Positions 7,113-8,804 of a DNA stretch of 8,804 nt are shown one piece after another. This stretch comes from DASWHX01 sp036397995 (lineage in GTDB: Bacteria; Bacteroidota; Bacteroidia; Cytophagales; Cyclobacteriaceae): the NCBI GenBank assembly GCA_036397995.1, contig DASWHX010000197.1, positions 1 through 8,804 on the forward strand, in the 5' to 3' direction. The number at the start of each line of letters is the position of its first letter. Positions within the stretch are counted from its first letter, which is position 1. A model generated the notes under the pieces. It did not search any database. It was not told where the DNA came from and saw only the letters and a program-made list of their open reading frames with translations. A program made the position numbers and the translations under genes.

Positions 7113-8513
7113 TTGCTGGTCACATTTGTTATCGGATATATACTTGTTACACTCGGCATAGGATTTTGGTACGCGCGCAGAGTCAAAAGCAGTGCAGATT
7201 TTGTTTCTGCCGGTCGCCAACTGCCGCTAATTCTCAATTCCTTCGCTCTTTTTGCGCTTTGGTACGGATCGGAAACCATTTTTGGCGCTTCGGCAGTTTT
7301 TATGGAAGAAGGTCTTCTTGGTGTAATTGAAGATCCATTTGGAGCTGCTCTGTGCCTGATTCTCTTTTCTGTTGTTTTTGCCAGGCGACTTTACCGGATG
7401 AACCTTTTTACGCTGGGCGATTTATTCAGAAACAAGTATGGTAGAAAAGTTGAAGTCATTGCTTCCTTCTTTATGATAATAAGTTTTTTTGGATACGTGG
7501 CCGCGCAATTAGTTGCCCTGGGATTGCTTATCCATTCCTTAATGGGAATTGGACTGGAAACTTCCATTATAGCCAGCGCGATAATTGTTGGCACTTACAC
7601 TGTTGTGGGAGGCATGTGGGCCATATCAGTTACTGACTTCCTGCAAAGCGTTGTTATTATTTTAGGACTTGGCTGGGTTACCTATACCCTTGTGAGTGAA
7701 GCTGGAGGGCTTGGTTTGGTAATAGAAAGTGCACCAGCCGGGTTCTACAGGTTCATTCCTGAGGCAGAGCCATTGAGTTGGATAGAATATTTCGGAGCCT
7801 GGTCTGTAATTGGTCTTGGATCACTTGCCAGTCAGGATGTTTTTCAAAGAGTAAACGCCGCTAAAAGCGAAAAGTCAGCTGTGCTAGCTGGATATCTTGG
7901 AGGAGGCATTTATCTTTTGTTTTCCATGTTCCCACTAATAATAATCCTAAGTATTAGAAAGCTTTATCCGGAACTTCAGGTTTCAGATACGCAGCAAAGT
8001 ATACCGGAAGTAATTTTACTCCACTCAAGCCTGCCCGTTCAGATTTTCTTATTTGGTGCGTTGATTTCCGCGATTTTCAGTACCTGCAGCGGTGCCATTC
8101 TGGCGCCGGCAAGTCTTATGGCAGAAAATGTAATTAAACCACTTTGGGGTAATAAACTTAGTGAGAAGAGATTCCTTATAATTCTCCGCATCTCTGTAAT
8201 TGTGATTACTTTAACAGGAATGATGATGGCACTTGGGAGCAAGAACATTTATGAGCTGGTTGGTGAGTCCAGCATACTTGGTTTGGTTTCTATGCTCATC
8301 CCCATGACGGCCGCTATTTTCTGGCAGCGTGCGAACGCCCTCGGTGCCATCAGCAGTATGATCCTGGGATTTATTTTCTGGCTATTTGCCGAACATATTT
8401 TCAGTACTTCAATCCCCGCACTATTTTATGGAATGGTGGGTGGGCTGATCGGGCTGTTTGCCGGAAATTTTGGTTCAAAAAGCATTAACAAAAAAATAGA
8501 AGGTGAGCACTAA
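7113..8513 (+). CDS. Sodium:solute symporter (SSS) family transporter
   Basis: A 466-residue inner-membrane secondary transporter of the LeuT-fold SSS family, taking up a solute with Na+. Around 12-13 hydrophobic helices run the whole length. Family landmarks are ADFVSAGRQLP (28-38), VVGGMWAISVTDFLQ (164-178), QDVFQRVNAAKS (241-252) and SAIFSTCSG (319-327). In the last of these, S323 and T324 occupy the Na2-site Ser/Thr positions, so Na+ coupling is expected. The substrate is not readable; relatives carry proline, pantothenate, sugars or carboxylates. The start is odd: an in-frame TGA lies at 7104-7106, there is no ATG before residue 64, and TTG at 7113 is the only common start codon giving the first helix. 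The usual few residues ahead of helix 1 are missing. The last 39 bases overlap the convergent DUF456 gene. Confidence 0.9.
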   Translation: MLVTFVIGYILVTLGIGFWYARRVKSSADFVSAGRQLPLILNSFALFALWYGSETIFGASAVFMEEGLLGVIEDPFGAALCLILFSVVFARRLYRMNLFTLGDLFRNKYGRKVEVIASFFMIISFFGYVAAQLVALGLLIHSLMGIGLETSIIASAIIVGTYTVVGGMWAISVTDFLQSVVIILGLGWVTYTLVSEAGGLGLVIESAPAGFYRFIPEAEPLSWIEYFGAWSVIGLGSLASQDVFQRVNAAKSEKSAVLAGYLGGGIYLLFSMFPLIIILSIRKLYPELQVSDTQQSIPEVILLHSSLPVQIFLFGALISAIFSTCSGAILAPASLMAENVIKPLWGNKLSEKRFLIILRISVIVITLTGMMMALGSKNIYELVGESSILGLVSMLIPMTAAIFWQRANALGAISSMILGFIFWLFAEHIFSTSIPALFYGMVGGLIGLFAGNFGSKSINKKIEGEH

Positions 8514-8804
8514 TGATACTATAAGCTTCAGGAAGGTGCCGAAAAGGAAGCCTGCAAAACTTCCTATCGCCGACCGCATGGCATTCTTCCCTTTTTGGCC
8601 GGCATAGAGTTCTCCCAGCAGAGCTCCAATCAATGGCCCAATGATTATACCGAAGGGTGGAAAGAAAAAAATACCCAGCAATAACCCGATAATGCTTCCC
8701 ATAATTCCATATCGGGAACCACCAAATCTTTTCGTTCCATAGACGGGAATTACATAATCAAGGAGAGTTACAGCTCCGGCAAGAATTCCCCAGGTGATTA
8801 GAAA
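8475..8804 (-). CDS. DUF456 family membrane protein, N-terminus outside window
   Basis: The frame stays open from the TGA at 8477-8475 to the window edge, giving 109 residues; the start lies beyond 8804. An ATG at 8702 is internal, not the start, because the family signature begins upstream of it. The visible part matches DUF456: LDYVIPVYGTKRFGGSRYG, then a glycine-rich hydrophobic block with FFFPPFGIIIGPLIGALLGE, and a final GSFAGFLFGTFLKL segment leading into a last helix. Members are small integral membrane proteins of about 160 residues and unknown role, so roughly 50 residues are missing. It is convergent with the symporter and shares 39 bases of 3' coding sequence with it; no terminator is visible between them. 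Confidence 0.88.
   Translation of the reverse strand, partial: FLITWGILAGAVTLLDYVIPVYGTKRFGGSRYGIMGSIIGLLLGIFFFPPFGIIIGPLIGALLGELYAGQKGKNAMRSAIGSFAGFLFGTFLKLIVSLVLTFYFFVNAF

Noticed and set aside
7079..7279. 66-codon minus-strand frame over the symporter start
   Set aside because: It overlaps the conserved first helices of the symporter and the divergent promoter region, and has no protein-like character.
1..8804. Defence, phage or transposon system
   Set aside because: No nuclease, transposase, integrase, methylase, toxin pair, terminal repeats or CRISPR-like spaced repeats were found on either strand.

Overview
The window reads as chromosomal DNA of a Bacteroidota bacterium (Cytophagia/Flavobacteriia type; genus not determinable). 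The reasons are a moderate GC content by eye, start codons with almost no Shine-Dalgarno sequence, one good match to the Bacteroidota promoter pattern (TTTG, then TAnnTTTG), and the gene repertoire: a PA-domain M28 lipoprotein, a DUF885 protein, an HXXEE protein, DUF456, and a membrane fatty acid hydroxylase. I see no rRNA, tRNA, CRISPR array, insertion sequence or phage gene.

Layout. Positions 1-197 look non-coding and hold a leftward promoter with a perfect inverted repeat set inside it. Positions 198-317 hold a coding-like, hydrophobic stretch in the -1 frame that may be a shifted 3' end of the neighbouring HXXEE gene. Genes between 314 and 7019 are all on the minus strand. Read in the direction of transcription (right to left) they are: a class II glutamine amidotransferase (6165-7019), an exported two-repeat protein of unknown function (5455-6144), a sterol desaturase/fatty acid hydroxylase family membrane protein (4593-5453) and an exported DUF885 putative metallopeptidase (2844-4568). 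Their gaps are 20, 1 and 24 bases, so these four probably form one operon. A monocistronic cold-shock protein gene (2555-2749) with its own intrinsic terminator (2501-2530) follows, then an M28 metallopeptidase lipoprotein (827-2443) and the small HXXEE membrane protein (314-763). On the plus strand, divergent from the amidotransferase across 93 bases, lies a sodium:solute symporter (7113-8513) with an apparent non-ATG start. Its 3' end overlaps by 39 bases the convergent 3' end of a DUF456 membrane protein that is cut by the right window edge.

Functional reading. The content is mostly envelope and housekeeping-like: two exported peptidase-like enzymes, several membrane proteins, an uptake transporter and an RNA chaperone. 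The least explained part is the four-gene operon, above all the exported duplicated-domain protein joined by a single base to the hydroxylase. I do not see a defence system, secretion system or mobile element. Most of the window is ordinary core or lightly accessory chromosome.
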